Made by a program: the position numbers and the translations under genes. Of a stretch of DNA of 64,000 nt, positions 32,342-47,376 are shown in pieces. This stretch comes from Lingula anatina (taxonomy: Eukaryota; Brachiopoda; Lingulata; Lingulida; Lingulidae). The stretch covers positions 734,189 through 798,188 of the forward strand of contig NW_019775857.1 of NCBI RefSeq assembly GCF_001039355.2, in the 5' to 3' direction. The notes under the pieces are model-generated. The model saw only the letters and a program-made list of their open reading frames with translations. It did not search any database and had not been told where the DNA came from. Position 1 is the stretch's first letter, and every line of letters starts with the position of its first letter.

Positions 32342-32931
32342 ATAGACTAAAATTTTGGTCTATAAGATTAGCCTTGTATTTAGTTCTTTTGTGAAGCCCC
32401 TTGGGTGTCAGCTTTGTGGCAGTGTTTGAAAGTCATATCAAAATTTTGATAAAATCATTATTGATAAAATCTTCTCCATAAATTTTATAGATTATGATTG
32501 TCCTTTCTGACATTGCATTTACTTTTCTGCCAACATTGTTTGTTACTTTATCAGCCATTTGGTAATTACAAGTGTTGAGCAATCGAGCAAATGGGCTTGA
32601 CTGATGTACCAGTACAGCCTCCCAGATGGGAATTAAGACATTGGTCTTGTACTCCTGAACATGCTGTCCATGGAGTGTGCCATTAAGGATATTTACACTA
32701 AATAGTACATTTCCTTGTTAGTTTATTACTGTCTAGGGTAAATGGAGTTTTCATGATGTAGGATAGTCATAAAGTCTTATTTTACATTTAAAGGAAGTTT
32801 TAAATAATTACTGGACAAACAATTTAGTCTAATTGATCACCCTGAAGGAGACTTCATCAGGGTATATTCTCAGTCTTGTCATGCAATCTGCATGGCAGGT
32901 CACCTTGTCTCATGCCCTGGGGAGGTATACT

Positions 32932-33248
32932 CAGGCCTACCCAACTACCAGACTCGGCACCGAATGATCCTGAATTCACCGGTAGATCAGACCACACTAC
33001 CCGTTTTCAAGGTGTGTGTCAGATCACATTACACAGTATCATACCCTGAACAAATTTTGAGTAGTGATGCAATGCTTTTCAACCCCGCTTAGAATCGTCA
33101 CTATCACATCGCGTACTAGGCAAGAGCGGTGTCGCGTCTGATTCTGTGAAATGTGTACTGATACACACCTTGAAAACGGGTAGTGTGGTCCGATTTACCG
33201 GTGAATTCAGGATTATTCGGTGCCGAGTCTGGTAGTTGGGTAGGCCTG
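32932..33248. mobile_element. 317-bp foldback MITE with about 95-bp inverted repeats
   Basis: Both arms read CAGGCCTACCCAACTACCAG inward and remain nearly identical through ACCACACTACCCGTTTTCAA. The 5-bp duplication ATACT flanks it (32927-32931, 33249-33253). The high arm identity suggests fairly recent activity. The superfamily is uncertain; a 5-bp duplication is compatible with hAT5-type elements. Confidence 0.85.
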
Positions 33249-34689
33249 ATACTGTAGATCCTCTATGTCAATCCCCCTGTCGATTAAGGACCCACTTCTC
33301 TGCCCTGCCAATACTCTGTATGCTTCCTTGACAATGAAGTCCCTGAGAGGGACACACTGCTATCTTTTGGACTAAATTGTTATGCAAGTTTAGTTATAGT
33401 TTTAAACAGTTTATTCATGGAACAAGCACCATTTAGTCTAAAAATATAGGTTAAATTTGATACATTTCCATTTTGGATATTTATGCTGATGAGTACAACC
33501 TGTTCTATGGTATTCCTTTTCTTAAGGTTTGAAATACTAGTATCATTATTCAAGGAAAAGAGAAATAAAATAAAATGTTACCATAAGAACAATAAATCTA
33601 CTGATGTTTTTAAATATGAATTCACAACTCTTAGCAAAACCTTATTTCTGAAGTAAAGTTTGTACTGCACAATATATTTCACATGGACATGACAGTGGTT
33701 TTAAAATACAATTTTTAAGGATATCATTGAGTGAACTGTATTTAAGCCAAACTCTTCACCACCTGTGGTAACAATCTGTCCTCTTCCATAAATGTTCTAC
33801 CTCAGTTCCTACAAATAGCGTATACTTTCACTCTGACAACCAGAGGTATAAATGTAACAGTAGACAACGTTTTGTATTGTTCTTGATAGATACTGATGTG
33901 ATAGGCCATAATGATTATGACAAGAGATTTCACCAAAATTTATTTAGTACAAATCCTTAAAGAAAATTAAAATTCTGCTTTGATGATTATCTGTATAAAA
34001 AAAATTATAACGGCATATAAAAATGGGAGGAGTTTATATGTGCTTGTCAACAGAGGGTTCATGGTCATGCTGCAGCAATATGGTGTCTGTCAAAGCATTC
34101 TGGATAAGTACAGGGTGTATCAAAAAGTAAAGCACTTGTGTTTAAGTTATATAGAACTTTAATTGTGTGCGTATACCTTTCTTTGTGACTCAGAGTGTGA
34201 GTGATTTGTAAGTTGTAGGTAATCATGGTTGCCATAATCATGTAGTTTTCTTTTCGTTTTTGTTGTTTTTCAATAAGTTCTTCAAAATATGGTTCTTGCA
34301 TAATACATAGTGTTAGTCTCTTTGAACTTCTTGGAAATGTTGACATATAATATTTATGATTCTGACAGATAGTATTTATCTCTCAAAATATTCACGATTA
34401 ATATTTTTAGCCACCCAATGTGAAAAATGTGTGTGTGTGAGTGGTTGGGAGGAGAGTTCTGTTGCAAAGTCAACTTGACAGTTTTTAGAAAAGCATACAT
34501 TTGCAGTTCATTATATTATTAAAGGGATAACAACTGTTCGTAAGATATCTGTATTTCACAATAAATATATTGTAAATAACTCGTAGAAATACAGTGAATT
34601 CTATTTTACTCCCAAAACAGCAGTTAACACAATTATTTTGGAATCTGTCCTTGCCATCACATCACGTGACCTCCATAGATGGCAACACT

Positions 34690-34719
34690 CTGTAATAATC
34701 TCTTAAGAGATTATTACAG
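34690..34719. repeat. perfect 30-bp palindrome
   Basis: Left arm CTGTAATAATCTCTT is followed directly by its exact reverse complement, with no spacer. There is no gene nearby. It could form a cruciform or be a transposon scar. Confidence 0.9.
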
Positions 34720-35359
34720 AAAAAAACAAACTTTTTAGAAAAAAACAGGGACTAATTTTAAATGTGGGAGTGGATTCATATACCATTGGTGAGGATGGGA
34801 AAATTGTCCTTTACCTCAAAAAAATTCATTTTTGGCCAAAATACACAGTTGTTTTCCCTGTAATCATAATAGCATTTTAATAAAGATGTCCATAACACAA
34901 AAAATTATAATACAATGCATGTTTTACATTTATATAGTAAAGAAAAAAATGAAAATTTTTTTTCTTAGAAATTTCAGCAATTTTCTTAATATCACTAAAA
35001 TCCATTGGGAAAATAATTATCTGTAAATTAGTTTTCCAACTCTTGTTTTTGGATATGGTATAGTATGGTGATGGTATAAAGGGAAATGCATTGAAATTTC
35101 TTGGAAAATATTTTTTTACTTATATTAAGGTCTTAACCTCACTGTGAGACTTAATTGTTAGATGCCAAGTATTGCAGTTAAAAACATTCACAGACTTTTG
35201 ATGACTCTGTACACAGCGCATCCACCAGGTCAAGCCATAAAAGCTACGCAGTTTCCTTGCTTAGAGCTATACAACAACACCTGTCCTGTATTGGCCTGCT
35301 TGGCTTGCATGCCTGGTGTCACAGAAAGCAGGCAATTTTTTAGGCGACTGATTGGATCC

Positions 35360-38300
35360 ATGGGATGGGCAGCCAATATATGGTAAGTCACAAAGGGAGG
35401 AGATGAGATTTTTGTTGTCAGTTAGTTGAAGTTGTCACCATTACTCTCTGGCAGTGAGTGAGGATGGGCACCATATATGTAAGGTGAGTTAGCTATAGTC
35501 TACTGTTCGTTTGCTGTAAAATAGGATGGGCATTAGCGAGAATGATGGAAAATAGCAAAAGTGACAAATAATTTTCAGTTATTTCCTCCTGATTTAAAAA
35601 AAAAATGAAAACTCAATTTAGAAAAAAGAAAAAAATGTTGTACATTACACTGGTATATATTCTCAAGTTAGGGTTTTGGAGTAAATAAATTATAAAGTTT
35701 TACAACTTTCAGAAAACTCAAACCATGTAATTCATTTTATATGCCAGTTTTTTCATGGAATTTTCACAAAATTTATCCAAAGCTGGTAAGATGTTGAAGA
35801 AGGATATGATATATTGATATTGTACAGTTTTGGATTTGATAGTCCACTGAGAAAATGAAAGTTGATAAGTTACTGGGAGTTAATAAGTGAGATGGCTTGT
35901 TATCATTTTACTAGATTTTGGATGGAAAATCAGATTTACTAAACATGTTTAGTGCATATCACTATAGATATCAGCATTTTCTTTGTTCAAAAAGTGGTTC
36001 TATGATACTTTTTAATGTAAGTAAACTTGACATTGACACTGAACACAATGAGGATAATTTGTGTAACTAAAAGGGGCCTTAGCAATAGTAGGGTTCAATA
36101 GTCTGAAGGTTCATTGGTCTGAATGTTCACTAGAGAACCTTTGGACCAATGAACCCTTGATTTAAAAACCGATGAAAATGTTACCATTTTTTGGACCAAT
36201 GAACCTTTAGACTATTGAGATGTCCTCAATAGAAAGGGACAAACATGGACAGTAAAAGATGGTCATCAGTGATCATCTCCATTTAACTGGTTCCTGTCAT
36301 GCAATGCTCTCATCTTGAGGTAATGTCTTCTCATTTGTTTATAACATACAAGGAGATTTAAGGCTTTATAAGTCACCCCAGATAACCCTAAATGTCATGA
36401 CTTAGGGTGTATTCCCAGACATTTAGATCAATCTATCCTCGTGGGGAGTCTCACTAGATTACTGTCAGATAATCCGGCTTAAATGTCCGTCCTGCCTACT
36501 ACAAGCTGTAAGGGGTAATTAACTTTCGTGCCCGCTCGGCTGACAGCTATTTAGCGTGAACCCCCAGGGAGTTAGGTTGATCTAGTTTGGATCAATCTAA
36601 TCTCTGGGAATGGGGTCTTAGAATAAAATCTGTCCAGAGTATGGTCAGAAATGATGGCAGACTGGCAGTTGCTGTCCGTCTAAGAAATAAAAGCCAACAG
36701 GATTCATTCAGAGACATGTATATTTTTCTCGTTGTATTCTCATAAATTCTATCAAGTTAATATTGCACAACAGTACAAATCTTCATGCTTTGGATGTGGG
36801 CCATTCCGTGGTATTTGGTCCGCAGACCTCAAAATTAAAAAAAAGAATCCTACTTATAAAAGTTATATTTTCTGAAACCAGACACCTTAAGAGACCAGAA
36901 TCCAAAAGAAATTTTAGGTTTTGATGATTAATTATGATTTTATTGACACTTTTATCTTGAAAACTTATAAAATAGTATTACGGAGGGACATTTTTATTTC
37001 TGATATATTTTTCATAATAGTCATCATTTTAAACAATAAAGGCTAAATACATTAAATATAACTTATTTCTTACATTAAGTCAAGTGCATTAGATAAAAAA
37101 ATATTTGATTATAAAATTATGGATTAATTAATATCAATTTGTCCTTTCTCAGTAACTACAAAAGCTAAAAACTTATAACTTCATATTCTCCTCAACCATG
37201 ATATAGGCCAACAAAATACAAAAACATTTTTGCTTAGAACCACTTCGATAAGAAATCAAATCCAAATTATAAGCATTAAACATGACACCTAGCACATATG
37301 AGGCATTTTGATTGGACAATAACAGGTCATGTGACCAATGAGCCCTAAACCCTTATGACTTTGAAGATAATCTTGAACTTTAAATGCACAATTATTATAT
37401 ATAGAAGCATTTTTAAATTGAGAAACATTTCATTTGAATGAATAATTTTGAAGTTATTATAATTTAGACAACTGATTATATTTATAATTAATAAATTTGG
37501 TAAGATTTTCTCTTAAATGTCCCAATATTATTTAAAGATGATTAGAGCAAATGAGGACTTATATTATAGTAAAAAATAGTAGCATGTTTGAAGATGAAAT
37601 ATATTACCATGGAAAGACATGTTTACCTTTGATATTATCCATCAAACTTATGTGAATTTATGCTGGTATGTATTCATAAAATATTATTATTAGCCTTGTT
37701 TTACATTTTATTTAGCAATGGACAAAATGTCCTTCCGAGACACTTCCTTCTGTAACACCTACTTGATTTTTTTATATGCAAAATTTTCAAATTTATTTTT
37801 TTTTCCAAAAAAATTTTTTATATATTGGGAAAGTAAAATAATCAAATATTCATATTTTGAATTGACTTTAAAAATATCTCCACAGACAGAGCAGAATTTT
37901 GGTGTTGAAGTTGAAAGTTAAAATTCCATGTCCATTTCACGTCCTTCCGAGATGCTAACTATTTATTGTAATTTTTTCGTAACTATAATTTTTTTAAACC
38001 TAATTTTTTGCCTAATTATAACTTATATATAGAGGAATAAACATACCAAAAATGGACCTTCCAAATTTTTTTACTTTTTTTAATATTTTCATTTGAAGTG
38101 TCAAATGTCCTTCCATAACGGCAAAAAAATACCACGGAATGGCCCATGTCACTTTTGCAATGGTTTCTAAGAAGACTTTTCTGGCACATAGAGTTTAATC
38201 ATTTATGCTGAAAAGTTAAGCCTTTCTTATACAGTTTTTTTAGTTTCAAATGACATCATACAGTGCCAGGTTTACTTTAGCCTATATCAGATGATTTCCA

Positions 38301-39278
38301 TTGATAAGCAAATGTAAAGTGATATGATGGAGCTATCATAATAGATGACCTTGTCATTTAACTATAAAGTTTTTTTCATTTTTTCAGGAGCTTAATAGCT
38401 CTCATTCTGTTCATATGTACAGCATGGATAAGTGTTGAAGCAGTAAATATTGGTAAATACAAATACTTTAATAAACTTTTTTCAACAATAAATAATCTTT
38501 TAAGTGATGCTGATAAATTGAAAAACAGGAAAAAATTAACAGTATTATTGAACCTAAGGCCTCACTGATCTAATTTTCTGGATGACATCCATGAGCACAT
38601 TGCTTTTCACTTGTTAGAATAAGAAAATCATTTTCTTTCACACTGAGAAAAAATCCATACTAGTATACATTCAGAATAAGACAACTAGAGTCAAAACTAT
38701 GTAGTGTACATGTATCTATTAAGTAATTGTTAATCAAAAGATTTGTACTTTCCAGCTGTTTATTGCAAAAACAAGATTGGTCTGTTTGCCAGCCCTGATG
38801 GTTGTGACAAGTATGTAGTGTGTTTCAATGGCTTGGGTTGGCAGCAGCCATGTTTAGATGGACTCCATTTTGACAAGACAACGAAAGTGTGTACATTTGC
38901 AAGCACTGCAGGTTGCCAAGGTAGGTTTCCAAAAGCAGTAACAATGATTGTGGATCTAGTACCTGACTACTTTCTCATTGGTAGCAGCATCTCACTGCAG
39001 TGCCTGTTGGCTAAATTCCCATTCCATGTTCAGGGATGCATTTAGCCAATATCACTGTTATTGCGGTCCTTTTTATGGTGGCTTCCTGTAATTAACCAGT
39101 TACATACAGCTCAGGTTTGGTGGAGGGAACTACTTTATTCCCACTATCAAATTTATTCCTTCTCCATGCTAATTTTAATGAGTAGTGTACTTAAGCCTTG
39201 TTTGTTTACTCTGGGCCAAAATGACTGTAGGGCTGTATTCAACATGAAAAAAACAGATTAACTTTGCTCATTTTCTTT

Positions 39279-39339
<61 letters not shown>

Positions 39340-42076
39340 CCTGTGAAACTCTGGAGTTGGGGTTGATACATGTCTTGTGTTTTTTATTTATTTATTTATG
39401 AATTTTAATTGTGCATAAAGGCTCCAGACAGTTGATCACTCTGTACCACACACACACTTGTTTTATATATATACATCCTAACCATTAAAAAACAGTCATG
39501 TCTTTCATGTCTTAAGTGCAAGTGTGCAAGCCCCTGACAGGGTCAATGTATAAATGTGAAAATTTTTGTTTAAGAGTAAAATTGTATAATATTTCTGGGA
39601 ATGTACACTGTTTCTCAAATACCCAGTTTTATTTAATAGTTATATGAAACTTGACATTTTTTAGAGAGAAAATCATCTTTTTTTATTTTTTATTTATTTA
39701 TTTATTATTATTTTTTTTTTTTTGCTATGGCATTTTAAAGGTGGCTTCTGGACTGAAACCCACTTATTTAAGATAAAATAACTTTATTTGATATCCGTGG
39801 GCCCAAAGTTTAATGTTATAATGGGAGAAGAAATAATCTTTCCGCACATTTCCAACAAAATTGATGCAAGTAGGCAAGTTGGTTCACTGTGTATTGGAAG
39901 CCTTCATTGAAATTAACTTGGCCTATATGTGAAGTTAAAATAAGACACACATTGTTTTCTGAAAGATTTAGATAAAAGATGAAGTATGATAGTAAGCAGA
40001 ACTTTTTGATCTCAGAACTAACTGGTCCAACAACATGTACGGTATATGCATAACAATTTTCTTTGCTATAACATGATGGTATTGCATGCGTTGAAAAGAC
40101 AATGGCTCTTTTCACAATGTGCGTTACACATATCGTTATCAAATTACTTAGACTGGTCTTTACATGTAATATTATATAATTATGCTATATGGGGTTACTG
40201 ATCCCTTTCACAAATTTGCTTTCAGCTGCTCAGACCAATCAAAATGAAACCAGTTAACAGGCAGTGTCAAGTGCAGTCATCTTGTATATTAGTTCACCTA
40301 ATCTCAGTAAATTTGAGGTTAGGTGAACTATTATAACAGTTACTGTTTAGAACGACTGGAACTGGCATAGGCATTTGATGTATGTTATGCCCAAATCATT
40401 TGACCAGGTTTTAATAATAACATTTTCAGAAACATTGGTTAAGTTGAAAAATTCAATACTCTGCAAATTTTCATATATTCAAATAAAGTAAGTTGTTTCA
40501 AAAGTTGGCTACAACAGAAGTGCATATTGTTCACACTATTTTCCAGTATAATGCTGATGGTACATTTTCATGCATGCAGTACTTGCAGTATATCTTAACA
40601 TTTAAATTAAGTCAGTTTTTGTCCCCGCCTTTCAGAATCCAAGCTCATCAAAAAGAAAAAAATCCCCAAACTATGCCATGCCATATGTTTAATTAACATA
40701 TGGGAAGATGTACTGCCACCTATGTGAACAGTGATTAATAATTTTATAGTTTTAAAAATCAAAATGATTTTCACCATCTACTCCTTTTGCATACATGGAA
40801 TTCAAATCTGGCCAGTCTGGGATTATGGCAATCACGTTGTAACTGAGGTTATTATCATATATAAATGACAATTCAAATGGGAAAAAAAGAGACATATATC
40901 ATTTTTCTAGGTGACAGATGACCCACTGAGGAAAACAAAATTTCTCATCTTTCACCTGAAAATAAAAAATTGTCTTTGTTTATTCATGTTTTTGTCACAA
41001 GAGAAAAATGATGCATAAAGTTCTTTATCACTTTTCATTATGATTTAAATAATTTTATAGTTAAACAAAACAGATTATACATTGTTGTCATTATTCACTC
41101 TTTTTGCATGCATGGAATTCAAATTTGATGTCATGGTAAATTATGGTAAAACTGTTGTATCTGTGGTTATTATCATATATAAATGACAATACAAATGGAA
41201 AAAATAGAGCTTAGACAATTTTTCAGTTGACAGATGACCCACTAAGGGAAACAAAATTTCTTATCTTTTACCTGAAAATATAAAGTAGACATTGTTTCTT
41301 CATTATTTTGTCACAAGAGAAAAATGGTGCATAAAAATCTTTATATCAGAAGTACTATCAGTTTTCATCTTCTTTGATTTATTGACCATTTCAAGCATTT
41401 TCCAACATTCAGGAGCAAAAACTAGAGGGCTGCTGCTTGTTCTCTTTGTCTTAATTTTTATTCTCCTTGAAGAGTTTGAAGAAATAATTGATAATAAAAA
41501 ATGTCTTGGAATAAAATGCTGTCAAGTGTCCTTTTTATTTATCAGTCTTTATAATTCATGTTTTTTCAGAGAAATGCTGTCATATGATGGTTTTATATCT
41601 ACCAAACTCAAACATCTATGCATAGTATTTCACTGAGTATTTTTACAATATAAATTGTGATTTATTGTTTTCATGCAGCTGTTACATGCTGCCTGTCATC
41701 TGCTGCATGCTCAGATAATTTTTTATTATGATGTAAGCATGACATAGAGACAGAACAGAGATAAAACACATGGTAGTGAGGATAACATCATTTTCCATTC
41801 AAAAAACCATCTATTATTGTTCTTGTTACCTATGTCTAGAGTTTAGTTGATGGGAGACATGAAGTTCTCTGATATTGCATTTTTCCATTAAAATTTACTG
41901 ATCACATAAATAATGAGTGCATTTAATTGTTATATATCAAATCTGCTGTTCATATGTTTATTGATGCATTACAGGATCAAATTAACTTAATAGTTATGTG
42001 AAGGACTGTTTGGCTACTCTGAATATTTTGATATTGATAAAGATAATATTTAATTTAACATCTCAGGCATGGAAAG

Positions 42077-42120
<44 letters not shown>

Positions 42121-45100
42121 ACATTATAAACCCAAAAATCTTTTACCCTTTCCAACCTACTACCAGGCAGATTAAAGCATGTAAAGTGTAATTTTATCAA
42201 ACAGATGTCATTGTTATTAGTGAGCTTAATTTCTAAACTGACATCTGAAAGCAGCACATGAACATTTGAATGCCCCACCCTAGTGTCACTTAGCAGCTGT
42301 GCAGAAAATAGAATAAGAATAGTACATCCCAGTCTGTCACATATGAGTAACTCTTTAAACAGGATGTAAAGTTTAACCTTCAGGCCTTATAAACGAAACA
42401 GCCTTTGGCATTCTCAAGCCTCTGGTTTGTGATTGCAAACTTCTAATAAAACTCAAACCATGATTTCATGGCTCAAACATAAAAATAGTGGTTGCAAGCA
42501 CCACAATGCAAATTGTGAATCATTCATCCACTTACAGTATATACCTACTCACTTGGTGCCAGAGATTGTCGAGAATGCATTGCTCCGGATCCTGTATTGA
42601 AAATAGTTCAGGGCTGAGAAAACAAGCCAGTGTATGCAAACAGTGAAAAATTCAGCTGAAAGCTGGCCAACTTGTTTGTACTCTTTTTTGTGTTATCTGT
42701 TTTATATCATAAAGTTCTATATACACAGCTTTCACAATTAATATTTCAGTTTTTTTATAGTCATGATAGCTATGGTACCATTTGAACATGAGTGTATTGT
42801 AAAATGTACATGGTAGGAATGTTTGAAGGGACTAATAACAGACTATCAATTTCAATGCAATTTTCATTCAGTTGGCTCAACATTTCACATCATACAAAAT
42901 TTATTGATTTTGGTTATTTTACTTAGCAACCATCATTCTATTGAATTCTCAACCCAATGAAAATAAGTATTTTAAGATAAAAGTGAAAGAGCTTTAAAAG
43001 AGACATCCCTCCCTTTGAATTTCACTAAGTGAAAAAGAATGCTCATTATTTTTACAGTGCACAGCTACTCTGCATCACAAAGAAACCAAGGTGATTCAAG
43101 TTGACAAAAAAGGTCTACATCTACAGTCTCTTTATTTTGTGATAACTTAAAGTTTGATTTTTATAATTTCTCCTCTAGTACCAGCTCCAGCAGTGGAGGT
43201 CAAGGCTGTGCCAACACTACCTCCTGCAACAACAACAACAACAACATTGACAACTGTTACAGAACCAAAGACAGTAGATGGTAATGTATTTTGCAAATTT
43301 ACGTATGAACCTGTGCATGATAAATTGTGTTATGTTTTCTATATGTTTTATGTTTAGTAATTTAAGGCATCAGTTTTCACAAGTCATTAAATTGTGTGGT
43401 CGCCTTATTTTAAAGCTTAAAACTATTTGATTTATATTTACTAATTCATGGGGTTCAGGTTCTTAAAGTTAACTAATTGATTAAAAGTAGTGAGATACAA
43501 CATTCACTTTCCAATGAAGAGCAACATAATTAATACATATGACATGCAAGTACATTTTGGATTGAACTCCATTTTTAGAGTAGTTATTTTAATTGTTGAT
43601 AAAATGTCTATACATAATTAAAATCAGGAAATTTTCAGAAATCCTCACCCAGAATACTAACATAAACAGCAGTAACTACTACAAGTATAGTGAGAATGAA
43701 AATGGTAACCTGGATGAAAAAAGTGCTGCACAGTTTGAAAAACAAGACGATGAACTTTCTGACATTGTTTTAAATGACCATCAAGGAACTCATGGGTCTT
43801 TCTCAGGCCAAGATAGTTTACAAAACATTCCACATCCAGTGACAAGCTTTTCTTTGCAAACGTCACCTTTTTCTGCTCATCAGACAATTAATGGCAAGCC
43901 ACATTTTTTACACCCAGCAGCAAAAGTTTCAATAGAGCCAGTAGGCTTTATTGGCTATCCAGCTCAGCTTGTACATAACTGGAATACAATTGATCACCAA
44001 TACAGGGTTGTTCATGGATCACAATATAACCCAAAAAATATAGAAATATATCCTACTAACAACAATGGTGGTGGAGGTGGTGGTCACAGATATAACCCAA
44101 GACCTCTTGCATCAAGCAGCTTTCTACCAAAACATTCAGACCCAGGAGGACAGCTGCATCCATTTGAACAAGGAGGAGCACATGTAGGGCCAGGAACAAA
44201 TAGGCAAGAAGGAGATATTGAGAGACACCATGGAGGCATAAATAACCCACAAAGGGACATAAATAGACCACATAGGGGCAAAAATAGACCACATACAAAT
44301 AAACATAGGTCTCGGAGCAGCATAAATCATACTCCCAGAGGCACAAATAGACCTTACAGAGGCAGAAACAGACATGGCCCCCATTCTAAAAGACCACCTC
44401 CTGAGGTGTTCCAGCCCCCTGAAAATCTGAAAGGTGGTTTTGGTGGTCAAGACCAATATAATCCACCCAGTATACCTGTGTTGAAGGATATGTTCAATCT
44501 ACCTGTGACACCTCCTTTTGGACCCCCACCTCACCCAGACTTTGTGGGGCCACTGATAGATTTTGGGAGACCCATTCATCTTTTGTTTAATGGTGAAGGT
44601 ATAGCTTAACCATGATACACTGTACAGTAGCATTATATACATGTTGTGCATGAAAATAGGGTTAGTCACAGAAAGGAATTTACATTAAACGCACTATTTG
44701 TCTTCAGATCTTAAGCCACTAAGAACCAAAAAACCTTTTTCAGGTTCCATTGACAAACAGAGTATATTGAAGTAAGATGATTTTGTTAAGACATACAATT
44801 GGACTTCCCCCATGTCTCTCAATGCTGCTGTCTAGGTTTCTGTTGCCTAAAGCAACTTTTTTTGAGTTTGTGTTTTGACATTTAGCTGGCAAAAATGGGT
44901 GTTCACTGTTTCGTAATGGGGAGGGCATCATTTTAAGACTGTAAATTTTGTAATTTTTGATTGGAACAAGAGGTATCATGGTAATAACTCGTAACAGAAG
45001 TTTAAGGTTTTTTTTTATTATTTTACTAAAGGCTTTGACTCCATTTTAAAGTTATAGTCAATTAAGTTACTAATCCTTATTTGTTCTGGATGGTTTATTT

Positions 45101-47317
45101 ACTAATGTAATAACATGCTACTTCTACATAACAAATAATCCAAATGTAACTCAACAACAACCTTCTTTCCACAGAGTTGGTGTCAGAAGCCCAGAGGCAA
45201 TTGGATGCTGCTGCCAGGGAGTCCAGACTATACTTGGACAGTAAACTGGCAGATGAGGCCGAGAGGGTTAGGTCAGGAAGAGGTAATTGTATTTTAATGA
45301 ATATGGCTATGTTTTTTGTCATATCCATCTTATGTTCAGATCATAAGGTCTAGTAATTTTGTTGATCTTATTCCACTAGCACATCACCATTAAACACCTA
45401 GCAAAAAGGGTCAGTGCCAAATTAAGATCATGTCTCTTTGAGAATAGGGCTAATCAGAGTGACAACATTTAACATCTAATTTAAAAATATTGATTGATTA
45501 CGATTTTTTCTTAAATCTCTCAGGATTTGTGGATTCCAAGTCTTACCAGTATGTGTCTGCCTTCAGCAATGCCAAACCATATGTGAAACAGTTGTCTTTT
45601 GTGGCTGACATTCTGCTACAAACATGCAGGATTATCAAGGAGAGGTGATGGTTTGAACATATGTTGATTGGATCAAATGATTATTTTTGCTTTTTGTTCT
45701 CCATGAATTAAAAGCTATTTAAAGGCTAAAAATGAAGGATGACTTGATAATACAAAACATTGTTATCCATTGATCAGAAAGTCTCTGTTACCTGATTGAG
45801 ATAGCAAATTATTTCTGAATCAGTTATATAATTATGGTTTTCATCAATTACCTACACTTCTTAAGAAGAAGATGCACAATTAGTATATGCTGAACGTGTA
45901 GTAATGCATGTATTCAAGGAATAAGCCCAGCTGATAGCTAAAAAATATAACCTTTCACTGTACCAATAGGTTCCACATTGACAGAAGCCAAATATTAGAT
46001 GTGATGACAAGGATCCCCAGCCCAATCCCACCCAACCCCAATGTCCACCTTCCTGACACCCCATTATCCAGACCAAGTAGGGATGTGTGTCCATACCCCA
46101 AGAACTTCCAGTGTGATGACCAGTACCGTTACAGGTCATTTGATGGGTGCTGTAACAACCCTCAGTACCCAGGTTATGGCCGCGCTATGATACCTCATGC
46201 TAGGCTGGTGGCTCCACAGTATGGAGATGGCAAGTTAACAGTTTATGTCATGCAATGTACTGTTTTTTTTTTTTAAGGTTAAAGGCATTGAGCGTTAATT
46301 TGTTTTGTCAAAGAAAACCATGATGTCTTCTTAGCTACTAAGTGTCTGCATGCAATCTTAAGGTCATAAATGTACATGTAATTCGGTGTAAAAACTGGAT
46401 AATAAAATATTTACATGTTTTACTAAAATTAAGAAATTTTGATGAGATCAGAAGATATTATTATAGGAATTGAATCTTTATAAAATCAAACAAAGAATAT
46501 ATTATCTGCCATCTTTAAAAGTAATATACTAAGCATTGCTCTTAAAGGTGTGTGAATAAAAATAATCTTATATCCATACCCTTACAGGTGTTGATACCCT
46601 GAGAAGAGCCAAGAATGGGCAGGAACTGCCAAGTGGACGTGAAGTGAGCCTCCGTCTGTTCCAGGATATAAACAGACCCAGTAATATCAATACCTTGATG
46701 GTAATGACCTTTGGACAGTTTGTTGACCATGACTTGAGCCGCTCAGCTGCAACCAAAATATCAGTAGAAGCAAGTGGTAAGTAGATTGCTTAATATAAGC
46801 TAATATCCTCATGCTCTTTCCACCTGATACAGTTTCTTTTTTAAATCTTAACATAGTTAACAGTATTATCTCCTTGTTAGGTAATTAAAAATTAAATTTT
46901 CACTTCTCAAAGGCAAAAGTACCTTATTACAGTATCTCAAAAACTAATGGAAATTGCATTCAATTTGTTTTTGCACAGACATTTTGCTTCACAGAAAAAA
47001 CTGTTTTCACACTCCATACACCTTTAAACATGGATATCATTATATATGGACAGAAAGTGATGACTACCCAAGTAAATCAATCCAAGATTTTGAACTTTTG
47101 TCTACTGCAATTTTTCTATAGACCTTTCTTACTTAATTTTCCTTTTATTTGTTTATGAAATGCAATTCTAGCATAGTGCACATAATCTTTTCATTGCTTT
47201 GGGAAAAAAATCACTTCAGTATTTTGAATTTCAATTTGGCAAACTGTTTGATTATTTTAACTCAACATTGGTTTGTAAACCAATCAGTCTGTTACCAGTG
47301 AAAATTGTATTTTAGTG

Positions 47318-47376
<59 letters not shown>

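Larger units (their letters stand above)
29327..35359. other. intergenic region without recognisable genes
   Basis: AT-rich DNA between MRPL35 and the peroxidase gene. Open frames are short and carry no domain. The structured parts are two inverted-repeat elements (32075-32341, 32932-33248) and a perfect palindrome (34690-34719). Confidence 0.6.

Noticed and set aside
35162-35359. Upstream extension of the peroxidase first exon to an earlier ATG
   Set aside because: The extended N terminus is not signal-like; starting at 35360 gives a typical signal peptide after splicing to 38388.
43629-43640. Alternative acceptor at 43629 for the peroxidase linker exon
   Set aside because: It leads to a stop within a few codons in the phase set by the preceding exon.
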